Source: Hyphomicrobiales bacterium
GTDB taxonomy: Bacteria; Pseudomonadota; Alphaproteobacteria; Rhizobiales; Rhizobiaceae
Reading direction: 5' to 3'
DNA: 59,042 nt
NCBI GenBank assembly: GCA_900469625.1
Contig: UBXV01000014.1
Location: 1-59,042 of the forward strand
Shown here in pieces: positions 7,742 to 15,404 of this stretch (the stretch's first letter is position 1; each line of letters begins with the position of its first letter). The notes beneath the pieces were generated by a model. It was given only the letters and a program-made list of their open reading frames with translations. It searched no databases and was not told the DNA's origin. The position numbers and the translations under genes were made by a program.

Positions 7742-7930
7742 ATGACCGTCTCGCTCGACAAATCGGCGCTCTTTGCCGCCATGGAAGCGTTCTGGCAGTC
7801 GGAAACGGGCAACGACAAGGGTGTGGAGGCGGCCGTCTCCGCCTATATCGAGCGCATGGGCCTTGCCCCCTTCCACGAGATGGCCACCCGCAAGCGCGCA
7901 GCCCTTGCCGCGGCCACGGCGCGCCGGTGA
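7742..7930 (+). CDS. Small helical hypothetical protein
   Basis: Protein of 62 aa: MTVSLDKSALFAAMEAFWQ at the start, 'GVEAAVSAYIERMGLAPFHEMATRKRAAL' in the middle. It looks fully alpha-helical. It lies 7 nt after the previous gene and is probably cotranscribed and coupled. No function is recognised. Confidence 0.65.
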   Translation: MTVSLDKSALFAAMEAFWQSETGNDKGVEAAVSAYIERMGLAPFHEMATRKRAALAAATARR

Positions 7931-8049
7931 TCGCCCACACAATCTTTCGTGGCAAACCCGTCGATCACCGCGTAACGTCAGGATGTCCAGTCGCCCGTCG
8001 TTCGGGCGCAATCTTTCCATCCCCTGGCGCGACCACATCCGGACCCTTC

Positions 8050-8469
8050 ATGCCCATCCGACAAGCCACCATGACCGACCTCGAAAGCCTGGTCGCCCTC
8101 GACACCATTGCCGCCACCTCGCCTGAGCGGCAGGCGCATATCCGGTCCTGGATCGACGCCGGTTCCTGCCATGTCGTTGAAACCAACGGCATCGTGGCCG
8201 CCTATGGCGTCCTGACCTACCATTTCTTTTCCACCGGCTTCATCGAACTGATCATGGTCGGCGCGCAGTTTCGCCGCCAAGGGCATGGTGCGGCGCTCGT
8301 TGCGCATTTCAAGGCGATCTGCCGGACACCGAAACTCTTCTCATCGACGAACCTGTCCAATCAGGGCATGCAGACGCTGTTGCGTTCGGCCGGCTTCCGC
8401 ACCAGTGGTTACATCGACGATCTCGACGAGGGCGACCCGGAAATCGTGTTCTGCTTGCGCGCCGGATAG
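8050..8469 (+). CDS. GNAT-family N-acetyltransferase
   Basis: Protein of 139 aa with the GNAT fold: beta4 'GFIELIMVGAQF' leads into the acetyl-CoA pyrophosphate loop 'RRQGHGAALV' (R/Q-x-x-G-x-G/A). The C-terminal 'LLRSAGFRTSGYIDDL' is typical of the last motif. The substrate is unknown. ATG 8050 (MPIRQATMTD) gives the usual family length; a longer frame upstream has no support. It is about 120 bp downstream of the small-gene pair and could share their transcript. Confidence 0.82.
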   Translation: MPIRQATMTDLESLVALDTIAATSPERQAHIRSWIDAGSCHVVETNGIVAAYGVLTYHFFSTGFIELIMVGAQFRRQGHGAALVAHFKAICRTPKLFSSTNLSNQGMQTLLRSAGFRTSGYIDDLDEGDPEIVFCLRAG

Positions 8470-8550
8470 GCGTTCCCAACGCGTCCCTTTCGCCTTGATC
8501 TGGCCTTGCGCCTTTGACATCACTTTCGTCCCGGTCAACGGAGGAAGCCC

Positions 8551-9171
8551 ATGGAAGTCGCAGAGCGCCAGACCCCCTATTTCAGCCAGTGGGAAAGCCC
8601 CGACATGACGTTAGCGGTGCTTTCGCAAGGGGCAGCAGCACTGCACCGCGATCCGCTCTGGCGCAATTCCGGCGCCGAGACCATCGAGGAATATGCCCGC
8701 TGGGCCGTGAATGTCTGCGGCATGGCCTGCCTGAAGATGATCCTTGCCGCGCGCGGCGAGGTGCATCCGATCCTCTCGCTTGCGCGCGCCTGCACCGGCT
8801 ATGGCGGCTATGTCGTCAATACGGCCGACGCCTCGATCAAGGGCTTGATCTATGCCCCGTTCGTCACCTTCGTCGCCGATCGTTTCGGACTGTCAGCCGA
8901 AACCTTGACGAATGTCGAGACAGCGGACATTCCCGGCGTGCTCGCCCGGCGCCGCTACTTCATCGCCTCGGTCAGCAGCGCGGTCAGATGGCCCGAGCGC
9001 GCGCCGCCGTCGAAGGGCGGGCATCTGGTGCTGGTCACGGCCGCCTCGGGTGATCGCGTGCGTTTTCACAATCCCTCCGGCCATGACCCGGCCAGCCAGA
9101 GCGATGTCGACATGCCGCTTGCCACCTTCGATCGCTTCTTCGCCAATCGCGGCATAGCCGTCGACGCGTGA
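8551..9171 (+). CDS. C39-like papain-fold protein
   Basis: Protein of 206 aa resembling the peptidase C39-like family (Peptidase_C39_2). The putative catalytic cysteine is in 'NVCGMACLKMIL' (one of the two Cys, residues about 53-57), the histidine in 'KGGHLVLVTAA' and the third residue in 'RFHNPSGH'. The His-aliphatic-Val and N-P-S pattern is that of C39-like bacterial cysteine peptidases or transpeptidase-like proteins. There is no signal peptide or ABC-transporter fusion, so it is a stand-alone cytosolic member. Start supported by GGAGG. The target is unknown. Confidence 0.75.
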   Translation: MEVAERQTPYFSQWESPDMTLAVLSQGAAALHRDPLWRNSGAETIEEYARWAVNVCGMACLKMILAARGEVHPILSLARACTGYGGYVVNTADASIKGLIYAPFVTFVADRFGLSAETLTNVETADIPGVLARRRYFIASVSSAVRWPERAPPSKGGHLVLVTAASGDRVRFHNPSGHDPASQSDVDMPLATFDRFFANRGIAVDA

Positions 9172-9271
9172 TCCCACGGACCGGCTGCAACCTACCCAAT
9201 ATAGGCAGGCAGCATTCACGTGCATAAATGCTAATAATAAAGCGGGGCAGGAATCGAAGGGGAGTTTTTCC

Positions 9272-9676
9272 ATGCCGCGCCTGGCACAATTGTATTTCAA
9301 GACGGCCATCGTCTTTCTGATCATCGGCATCGCCATGGGCCTGCATATGGCCATCGGGCAGGATCATAGCGCGATCGGCGCCCATGCCCATGCCAACCTG
9401 CTCGGATGGGTCACGATGGCGATCTTCGGTGGCTATCACGCGCTGAACCCGGCCAAGGCGCAAAAGCGCCTGGCGATGCTGCAGTACTGCGTCTACACCG
9501 CCGGCGTCGCCCTGCTGGTGCCGTCGCTGTATCTGATGCTCACCGGCAGCCCGCAGCTCGAGCCGGTCGTCGCCATCGCGTCGATCATCACGTTCGTCGG
9601 CGTGCTGATGTTCGCGGTCATCATCTTCGGCAGCGGTGAAACCCGCTCGCGCCCGACGGCCGTGCCCTCGCGCTAG
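9272..9676 (+). CDS. Small heme-copper-oxidase-I-like membrane protein
   Basis: Protein of 134 aa with about four membrane segments (IVFLIIGIAMGLHMAI, LLGWVTMAIFGGYHAL, YCVYTAGVALLVPSLYLML, IASIITFVGVLMFAVIIF). The motif 'IGAHAHANLLGWVTM' resembles the heme-ligand His region of cbb3/NorB-type subunit I proteins, but the length is only a quarter of such a subunit and the copper-site His set is missing. It may bind heme or simply keep the fold. The ribosome site is GAAGGGGAG. It is monocistronic. Confidence 0.65.
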   Translation: MPRLAQLYFKTAIVFLIIGIAMGLHMAIGQDHSAIGAHAHANLLGWVTMAIFGGYHALNPAKAQKRLAMLQYCVYTAGVALLVPSLYLMLTGSPQLEPVVAIASIITFVGVLMFAVIIFGSGETRSRPTAVPSR

Positions 9677-9881
9677 CCGCAGGGCTGCTGGCCTTCGCCC
9701 GCGCAGATCGGCGCCATCAGGAAAAAGGCGCGCCGATACCGCACTTCGGGCGGCCATGCCGGGCCTCCCGCAGCGGTGCGTGCGGCGTCGCGTCCCTCAT
9801 CCTTGAACCGTGGCGCGCGGCGACACTCGACACCTCCCAAAACTTGGCGCACTCTGGATTGCATCCGCTCGAGAGGACTTC

Positions 9882-10370
9882 ATGATCAGGTTCACGCAAA
9901 AAAGCGGAGTCCCGCTTGATCTAGACGCAAGCCGGGTGCTGCGCATCCGCCGGTCCGACCCGCGCCTCGACGACGATCTCGGCAACACGCTGATCAATGC
10001 CGACGCGACCTTGTTTGCCCAGGAGGAAGCCGCCGGCGTTGCCGCCGCCGTCAAGGCCGAGCTGCCGTCGCTCTATCGTTTCACCCATCGCCTGGGCGCG
10101 CCGGTATGGATCAATCTCCAGGCGGCCAAGGGGCCGATGCCGCTTGCGCCCAATCACCACGTGCCCGGTCTCAGCTCGGCGCTCGATATCGGCGGCAAGC
10201 GCCAATATGTGCGCGAAAGCCCCGAGGAGGTCAGAAGCGCGATCGCAGCTGCCGGCGGCGATGCCCAGCCCATTCCCGAAGAAGGGCTCTGGGTCCAGGG
10301 ACGCGAAACCCTGCGAGAAATCCTCGGCAGCCTGGAAGCCTGGGACGAGGAACTGTCGACCCTGGAATAG
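9882..10370 (+). CDS. Hypothetical protein
   Basis: Protein of 162 aa starting MIRFTQKSGVPLDLDASRVLRIRRSDPRLD. No domain is recognised. Two features stand out: a beta-rich N-terminus with 'INADATLFAQEEAAGVAAAVKAEL', and a C-terminal acidic helix ending 'EAWDEELSTLE'. The start has a GAGAGG ribosome site. A U7 tract with a short stem follows at 10397-10417. Confidence 0.65.
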   Translation: MIRFTQKSGVPLDLDASRVLRIRRSDPRLDDDLGNTLINADATLFAQEEAAGVAAAVKAELPSLYRFTHRLGAPVWINLQAAKGPMPLAPNHHVPGLSSALDIGGKRQYVRESPEEVRSAIAAAGGDAQPIPEEGLWVQGRETLREILGSLEAWDEELSTLE

Positions 10371-10396
10371 CCGTCTACTTGCCTTGTCGACCCCGC

Positions 10397-10420
10397 GCCG
10401 GCGCCTCGGCTTTTTTTATT
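10397..10420 (+). terminator. Weak intrinsic terminator
   Basis: Short stem GCCG (10397-10400) / CGGC (10407-10410) immediately followed by seven T residues, 27 bp after the stop codon of the 9882-10370 gene. The stem is only 4 bp, but the U-tract is strong. Confidence 0.5.
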
Positions 10421-10477
10421 TTGCCAGGCGTACCGGAATCGCGGAATCGGACCTTCCCCAGCGCCGGGAGCGCATAG

Positions 10478-10577
10478 TATTAACCGTACCGCGCAGTACG
10501 TTCCATTATGGCCTGCGCTTCCCCGCACCTGAGCCATTTTGGGTGCTTGCTTGCCCCGCCATCGCGCGGGGCTTTTT
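10478..10577 (+). ncRNA. Candidate small RNA with rho-independent terminator
   Basis: An orphan strong terminator (10553-10577) follows about 75 bp of non-coding sequence that contains the hairpin CGTAC-CGCGCA-GTACG (near 10485-10500) and a pyrimidine-rich segment (CGCTTCCCCGCACC). The upstream transcript should already stop at 10397-10420, so the second terminator needs its own RNA. A TAGTAT -10-like box lies at 10475-10480, but no good -35 is visible. The 5' end is approximate and no known sRNA family is claimed. Confidence 0.4.
10553..10577 (+). terminator. Strong intrinsic terminator
   Basis: Perfect stem GCCCCGC (10553-10559) / GCGGGGC (10566-10572), six-base loop, followed by TTTTTCTT. 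Rightward. Confidence 0.85.
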
Positions 10578-10599
10578 CTTGTTCGGAAATACCGGCTGA

Positions 10600-11001
10600 T
10601 CAATCGACCTTGAAAACCGCGTCGCCGACGAAGACGATGACATATTGCCCTGTCGTTCCGGGCTGGCGCGCCCAACTCGAAAGCTGCTGAGCATAGGGCT
10701 CGCGTTTCCACATGTCGGGAAAATCGGGATCGACCAGCACGGTGATCTGCGGCCCCTGCCGGTAGATCATCATGTGCGATTGCGCCGGATCCCACGCGGG
10801 CGACAGCCCTTCATCCGTCATCCACAGACAGAGGAAATCCCGGCAGAGCTGCGGCCGCTGCTCGTAGATGCGGCAGCCCTGTCCCTCGATGCAATTTCGG
10901 CACCATTCATTGGCCGGCTTGTCCAGCGCGTCGATATCCGGCAGCCGGCAACAGAGCGTGCAGGTGCCGCAGGCGCGGTTGACAGGAGAGATCTGTTGCA
11001 T
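10600..11001 (-). CDS. YkgJ-family cysteine-cluster protein
   Basis: Protein of 133 aa with the YkgJ/CxxCxxCC-type Cys pattern: 'ACGTCTLCCRLP' at residues 10-21, 'WCRNCIEGQGC' about 34-44, 'CRDFLC' about 53-58. These cysteines should bind zinc or an Fe-S cluster. Family function is unsettled. 'CRIYEQRPQLCRDF' is the most typical block. No ribosome site is obvious before ATG 11001, but the Cys cluster begins only nine residues later, so a shorter start is unlikely. Confidence 0.85.
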   Translation of the reverse strand: MQQISPVNRACGTCTLCCRLPDIDALDKPANEWCRNCIEGQGCRIYEQRPQLCRDFLCLWMTDEGLSPAWDPAQSHMMIYRQGPQITVLVDPDFPDMWKREPYAQQLSSWARQPGTTGQYVIVFVGDAVFKVD

Positions 11002-11070
11002 GGGCGCGTCCGTATCATCTCGAACGCGCCGGCAACAGAAAATTCAACCGCGCCGATGCGAGAAACGCCG

Positions 11071-11244
11071 TCACACGACGGCGCTACCGGCCATGAACGC
11101 CAGCACCAGGAAGATCAGGAAGATGATCAGGGCGATATAGAACAGGATCTTGGCGATCCCGGCCGTTGCCGCCGACACGCCGGAGAAGCCGAGAAAACCG
11201 GCGATCAGCGAAACCACGAAAAAGATGAGCGCCCATTTGAGCAT
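11071..11244 (-). CDS. DUF1328 small membrane protein
   Basis: Protein of 57 aa: [20 protein letters not shown], then '[30 protein letters not shown]'. This is the DUF1328/YtjA-like pattern of two membrane helices joined by a G-rich turn. In relatives such genes are often stress-induced. ATG 11244 has GAGGG upstream; an in-frame ATG at 11319 adds an unlikely soluble extension. Confidence 0.88.
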   Translation of the reverse strand: MLKWALIFFVVSLIAGFLGFSGVSAATAGIAKILFYIALIIFLIFLVLAFMAGSAVV

Positions 11245-11481
11245 AACGATACCCTCGTTTCGAGTTGTCGCTACAAGAAGTCCGAACGCGCTGAAAAGTT
11301 CCCGCAGGCTGGATGCCATTCGCGACGGATCCCGGCTTTGCCTGCGCTCAGGCGACGGGTCGCCGGTGCCTCATGCTGCAGGCTTAGTCAGGGTGCGCGG
11401 CCGATACTTCCATAGGGCTAATGTCCCGTCCCCTGCCCGCATTGTAGGATGCGCCTGTTGTTTGCGACCTTGGGGGCGGCA

Positions 11482-12150
11482 ATGTTTCTGCAACGGACCG
11501 AAATTCGCGAGCCGACGGTCGAGCTGCGGGAATTCGTCGGCGAAGGCAGGGTCGAGATCGACGAGCGCATCCTCTTCGACGATGAGGGCTCCCATATCGT
11601 CCTGCTGCTGGAGATCCTGGAAGGAGACGTCACCTTCACCCTGCGCGGACCGGATGTCGAGAACCTGGCAAGGGGCGGCGACGATCGCACGTGGCTCTAT
11701 GTCATGCCGCCCGCAAGGCGCGCCTATGATGCGTTCCTGGAAGTGCGCGCCCGGGCCGGCAGTCGCTTCCGCTTCATCATCGCCCGCATCGGCAGCACAT
11801 TTGCCGACGTTGCGGGCGAATTGTCCTGCCGCGCCTGCAAGGAGGTCTGCAAGCTGCTGGTTTCCACGGTTCTCGCCTATGTCGGCGTCTCGCGCCCGGA
11901 TGATCTCGCGCCCGGCGATCTCCTGCAGATGACCGCGCAACAGTCGCAGCATCTCGACGAGGCGCTGAGCTATGCCGGTGTCTACGGACCGCTTGCCGAC
12001 GGCGCGATCGGAACCTTCCTTTCGCTGTTCACCGATACGATCAGGGGCATCGTCTGGTCTGCCTTGCAGGCGGCACGACAGGTGTTCCAGCCGTCCGACC
12101 GGATTTACGCCGCCGCCTGCGTGCGCCTCGGCTGCTGCCCCCGGGGCTAA
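11482..12150 (+). CDS. Hypothetical protein
   Basis: Protein of 222 aa starting MFLQRTEIREPTVELREFVG. It has an N-terminal beta-rich part and a C-terminal helical part with cysteine pairs 'LSCRACKEVCKLL' (residues about 114-126) and 'AACVRLGCCPRG' at the extreme C-terminus, which could bind a metal. No family is recognised. The start is uncertain: ATG 11449 is in frame but has no ribosome site. Followed directly by a perfect-stem terminator. Confidence 0.65.
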   Translation: MFLQRTEIREPTVELREFVGEGRVEIDERILFDDEGSHIVLLLEILEGDVTFTLRGPDVENLARGGDDRTWLYVMPPARRAYDAFLEVRARAGSRFRFIIARIGSTFADVAGELSCRACKEVCKLLVSTVLAYVGVSRPDDLAPGDLLQMTAQQSQHLDEALSYAGVYGPLADGAIGTFLSLFTDTIRGIVWSALQAARQVFQPSDRIYAAACVRLGCCPRG

Positions 12151-12164
12151 GACGCCGTTTGCGC

Positions 12165-12206
12165 CAGAAAAAACCTCGCCGACCGGAACAGGTTGGCGAG
12201 GTTTCT
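12165..12206. terminator. Bidirectional intrinsic terminator
   Basis: Perfect 10-bp stem AAACCTCGCC (12171-12180) / GGCGAGGTTT (12195-12204) with a 14-nt loop. An A-run precedes it and a T-run follows it, so it can serve the rightward gene at 11482 and the leftward sigma-factor operon ending at 12343. Confidence 0.8.
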
Positions 12207-12342
12207 ATCTGTTCCATCCAGGGGAAGGCCCGATCCGGATGGTGGAGCGGGGGACAGGCGGGCCCTCGTACTTGCCATTGAAACGCCGCTGCGGCGCTTT
12301 GGTTCCGGTCGCGCGGCGTCCAACCCCTGACCCCTCACCTGC

Positions 12343-13569
12343 CTAGACCTTCAAGCGTTCGGCCCGCTGCCGCAGAAATGCGGCGTCGGACGGCGAAGCG
12401 GCAAGCGCGATCGCGGTCGCGTAGGCCCTGGCAGCCCGGTCCGCGTCGCCGGACCGTGAGAAAAGCTCCGCCCGCGCCGCATGATAGGGCTGGTAGTCGG
12501 CAAGCTCGCCCGCCAACCCATCGAGCGCCCGCATCGCCGGCTCCGGCCACCCGGCCTCAAACAGCGCCACCGCCCGGTTGAGACGGATGACGGCGGTCGG
12601 TTCGAGCCTGAGCAGGCTGTCGTAGAGCAGAACGATTTGTGCCCAGTCGGAGGTCTTCCCCTGGACATGGCAGGCCGCGATCGCCGCCTTGATCTGGTAG
12701 GGCCCCGGCGCGCGGCGTCGCATGGCAACGTCGATCAGCCCAAGGCCTTCGTCGATCAGCGCGCGGTTCCACCGTGTGCGGTCCTGTTCGGCAAGCGGCA
12801 CGGTGACGCCGTCGCGATCGATGCGGGCGCGGCAACGGGCATGGGTGATCAGCACCAGCGCCAGGCACCCCTCGATCTCGGGATCGTCAGGGCGCAGCCG
12901 ATCGAGCATCCGGCACAGAAACACCGCCTCCTCGGCCAGATCGCGGCCCTGCCCCGGTCCCGCGGCATAGCCGGCGGTGAAGATCAGATAGATGACGGCC
13001 AGGACCGATTGCAGCCTTTCGGCCCATTCCTCCGGCCCCGGCACGGCATAGGCGATGCGCGCCGCCGCGATCTTGGCCTTGGCCCGCGACAGCCGCTGCC
13101 CCATGGTCGGCTCGGCGTCGAGAAAGGCCCGCGCGATCTCCGTGGTCGACAGGCCGCCGATCGTGCGCAGCGTCAGCGCCACCCGGGACTTCGGCTCCAG
13201 CGCCGGATGGCAGCAAGTGAAGATCAGTCGCAGCCGTTCGTCGGGGATGTCGTCCGGCTCGTCGGCCGCCTCGTGCGGCACGAGCGGCCGCAGATCGGCC
13301 GATTTGCGGATTTCGGATTTGTTCTTGCGGATGCGGTCGATCGCCTTGCGATAGGCGGCCTGCAACAGCCAGCCCTCCGGCGCGTGCGGAACGCCGTTGC
13401 GGCCCCAGTGGGAAACGGCCGAAACAAGGGCGTCCTGAAGCGCGTCTTCGGCCAGCTGAAAGCTGCCGAGCCTGGCGATCAGCGCCGCGATCAGCCGCCC
13501 CCGATCGTTGCGAACCAGGCCATCGAGGGCCCTGGTCGCGGCAACGGCACCGGAGACGGCTGATTGCAT
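12343..13569 (-). CDS. ECF42-type RNA polymerase sigma factor with TPR-like C-terminus
   Basis: Protein of 408 aa. Region sigma-2 ('DRGRLIAALIARLGSFQLAEDALQDALVSAVSHW') and sigma-4 ('RVALTLRTIGGLSTTEIARAFLDAEPTMGQRLSRAK') are followed by a DUF6596-like segment and a long helical TPR-like C-terminal half ('LNRAVALFEAGWPEPAMRALDG'). This domain order, with a DGPF/YCII gene next door, defines ECF group 42. There is no anti-sigma gene, and the C-terminal extension is thought to regulate the group. It is the last gene of a three-gene operon, 22 nt after the DGPF gene. Confidence 0.9.
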   Translation of the reverse strand: MQSAVSGAVAATRALDGLVRNDRGRLIAALIARLGSFQLAEDALQDALVSAVSHWGRNGVPHAPEGWLLQAAYRKAIDRIRKNKSEIRKSADLRPLVPHEAADEPDDIPDERLRLIFTCCHPALEPKSRVALTLRTIGGLSTTEIARAFLDAEPTMGQRLSRAKAKIAAARIAYAVPGPEEWAERLQSVLAVIYLIFTAGYAAGPGQGRDLAEEAVFLCRMLDRLRPDDPEIEGCLALVLITHARCRARIDRDGVTVPLAEQDRTRWNRALIDEGLGLIDVAMRRRAPGPYQIKAAIAACHVQGKTSDWAQIVLLYDSLLRLEPTAVIRLNRAVALFEAGWPEPAMRALDGLAGELADYQPYHAARAELFSRSGDADRAARAYATAIALAASPSDAAFLRQRAERLKV

Positions 13570-13591
13570 GTCACTGCTCCACCAGTAAGGG

Positions 13592-14095
13592 CTATTCGGC
13601 GGCGGGATTGTAATCCATCAGCGGGCGGACCTCGACGGTGCCCCAGGCGACGGATGGCACCAGGGCCGCATAACGCAACGCGCTGTCGAGATCGGGAACC
13701 TCGATGACGTAATAGCCGCCCAGATGTTCGCGCGTCTCGGCAAAGGGACCATCCATCGTCTCGACCTTGCCTGCGCGCACGCGCACCGACGTTGCCGTCT
13801 CGACGCCCTGCAGCCCCTCGCCCGAAACGAGCACGTTGTCGGCCTTCATCCGCTCGTTCAGCGCGAAAAAGCCGCCCATCATGGCTTCGAATTCCGGCGT
13901 GCCATAGGCCGGTTCGAGCGTCGGGTCGTTATAGATCAACAGCATATACTGCATTTTCGTGTCTCCTCTCGTTGCGGTTATGGCCGTTTGGGCCTGCAGC
14001 GGCAACGTCGCTGCGATCGTGAAGATGAGTGAGGTCAGCAAAAGAGCGCGGCGCCGGAAAAGGCGAGCGGAAGCATCCCGAAAAATCAGGGTCAT
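13592..14095 (-). CDS. DGPF/YCII-family protein with possible signal peptide
   Basis: The C-terminal 120 residues are a YCII-like dimeric alpha/beta barrel with the hallmark 'METMDGPFAETREHLGG'-type DGPF motif (here 'VETMDGPFAETREHLGG') and start MQYMLLIYND. In frame upstream lies an apparent signal peptide: 'ARLFRRRALLLTSLIFTIAA' and 'QAQTA'. The long start at 14095 has GGAG 6 nt upstream and leaves a gap of 31 nt to the MAPEG stop. A start at 13954, with a strong GAGAGGAGA site, gives the ordinary cytosolic protein. Both forms may be made. DGPF proteins accompany ECF42 sigma factors; their activity is unknown. Confidence 0.85.
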   Translation of the reverse strand: MTLIFRDASARLFRRRALLLTSLIFTIAATLPLQAQTAITATRGDTKMQYMLLIYNDPTLEPAYGTPEFEAMMGGFFALNERMKADNVLVSGEGLQGVETATSVRVRAGKVETMDGPFAETREHLGGYYVIEVPDLDSALRYAALVPSVAWGTVEVRPLMDYNPAAE

Positions 14096-14126
14096 GAACG
14101 GCTCCATTCTTTTGGCTGGTTGGGGA

Positions 14127-14519
14127 TCAGATCCCGGTGAGGATCCGGATCAGCGCGATTGCAAGGATCGCCACGGCGAGAATGTTGGTGCCGTTGCCCA
14201 GATAGCGCAGCGGATGTCCGGCATTGTCGACCGGCAGGCCGAACGGATGGGCAAGCCGCCCGATGATGAGAAGCACGCCGGCGGCATGCAGCCACAGCGC
14301 ATCCGTGCCTTGCGCTTCCGCCAGCACCATCAGCACAAGCACGAACGGCACCCATTCGATGAAGTTGCCGTGCTGGCGGATCCGCTGCAGCAGCTTGGGG
14401 TCGCCCCCATCGCCGATCGAGCAGGAAAGAGCCGTCCGGGCCGAACTGACCCGCATCCAGAGCACGAACCAGATGGCGCTGAGCAGGAGGGCATAAAGGG
14501 AAGTCGTCGCAAGTGTCAT
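14127..14519 (-). CDS. MAPEG-family membrane protein
   Basis: Protein of 130 aa with four membrane helices: 'SLYALLLSAIWFVLWMRV', 'WVPFVLVLMVLAEA', 'WLHAAGVLLIIGRLAH', 'LAVAILAIALIRIL'. The block 'IRQHGNFIEWVPFVL' with the basic-Gln-His/Asn and Glu is typical of MAPEG glutathione S-transferase-like proteins, pointing to glutathione-dependent detoxification in the inner membrane. It opens the operon with the DGPF and ECF42 genes, so it is a probable target of that sigma factor. Confidence 0.88.
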   Translation of the reverse strand: MTLATTSLYALLLSAIWFVLWMRVSSARTALSCSIGDGGDPKLLQRIRQHGNFIEWVPFVLVLMVLAEAQGTDALWLHAAGVLLIIGRLAHPFGLPVDNAGHPLRYLGNGTNILAVAILAIALIRILTGI

Positions 14520-14896
14520 GGAAATATCACCGGTTTGAGTTGTCTACGGCCCAAGAACGCAAGCCATTCCCGGATTTCGACATGGCGCAGAAAATTTTTT
14601 GAGAGAACTGAAAAGAAGGATGGAAGGCTCCCCGCAGCCGCGTCGAGCACTCGCCATTTGCAGCCGGCCTGGCCGCGCCGGGACCATGCTCCGTCGAGGG
14701 TCATGCTCCACTGGATCGCTTCTCCCGGCCGGCGCGCGCCGGTCAATTCTTCGCTGAAAATGCCTTGAAACAGGATCGGTTGCAAGGACGCAAACCCATA
14801 CAACCAGAATGTTAATGGGCAATTACGCAGGCCGAAAATGAGCAGTGCGATACGACCACAAGTTGGCTATTCTGCACAATCGACGGAGGAGCGAAA
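14520..14896. other. Divergent intergenic region
   Basis: Separates the MAPEG-DGPF-ECF42 operon from the pentapeptide gene. It contains the candidate ECF promoter at 14556-14582. Nothing else recognisable is seen apart from the GGAGGAG ribosome site of the rightward gene. Confidence 0.5.
14556..14582 (-). promoter_or_regulatory. Candidate ECF42 promoter
   Basis: On the minus strand TGTCGAA (14576-14582) and CGTT (14556-14559) are separated by exactly 16 bp, 37 bp before the MAPEG start codon. ECF42 targets are described with a TGTCGA-type -35, and ECF41 uses the same spacing (TGTCACA-N16-CGTC), so this fits autoregulation. Confidence 0.55.
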
Positions 14897-15277
14897 ATGA
14901 GCGACCAGCAGGCAAACGACCCATTCGATGGCCCACAAATGCAGGGGACGCGTTACGAGCGTGCCGATCTGTCAGGCGCTGACTTCGACGGCGTAAATCT
15001 GGCGGACGCACGATTTCACGCTGTTTTGACGAACGCAAAATTCATCGACACCAACTTGTGCGAAGCGGAATTTGACGATGTGAACCTTGCTGGAGCACGG
15101 TTCGATAACGTCAATCTGTCCGGAGCCGCTGTCACGAATGCAAATCTGTCGCGACTAACCATAAGCGGTGTCACGTTGGCCGATTCGGACATCAAGGATG
15201 CCGATTTGACCGGAACGCGGATCAATGGAGTTCTCGTTACCGATCTGTTCGAGGCCTATAACCAGGCGAAAAGCTGA
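14897..15277 (+). CDS. Pentapeptide-repeat protein
   Basis: Protein of 126 aa made largely of A(D/N)LxX repeats, e.g. 'ADLSGADFDGVNLADARFHAV', then 'FIDTNLCEAEFDDVNLAGARFDNVNLSGA' and 'ADSDIKDADLTGTRINGV'. About 16 pentapeptides would form a right-handed beta-helix of roughly four coils. Without a second domain, function is not predictable. The N-terminal 20 residues are not repetitive. A strong GGAGGAG ribosome site precedes the start. Confidence 0.9.
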   Translation: MSDQQANDPFDGPQMQGTRYERADLSGADFDGVNLADARFHAVLTNAKFIDTNLCEAEFDDVNLAGARFDNVNLSGAAVTNANLSRLTISGVTLADSDIKDADLTGTRINGVLVTDLFEAYNQAKS

Positions 15278-15336
15278 CGATCAGATGTCCGCATGGGCCA
15301 CAGGCGGGCAAGGTGGCAGTTACCACAGCATGCCGC

Positions 15337-15368
15337 AAAAAAGCCCCACCAGCCGGGGCCGATGGGGC
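15337..15368 (-). terminator. Intrinsic terminator, leftward
   Basis: On the minus strand GCCCCA (15363-15368) pairs with TGGGGC (15343-15348), with an inner GGCCCCGGCTGG hairpin, followed by TTTTTT (15337-15342). It terminates the BA14K gene 37 bp after its stop. Confidence 0.8.
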
Positions 15369-15404
15369 AGAGGGACCGTTTGATGGAAAACGGCCATAGG
15401 TGGT

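Noticed and set aside
11245-11320. EcfG-type general stress promoter upstream of the DUF1328 gene
   Set aside because: A GGGAAC is present on the minus strand, but no CGTT occurs at the required spacing.
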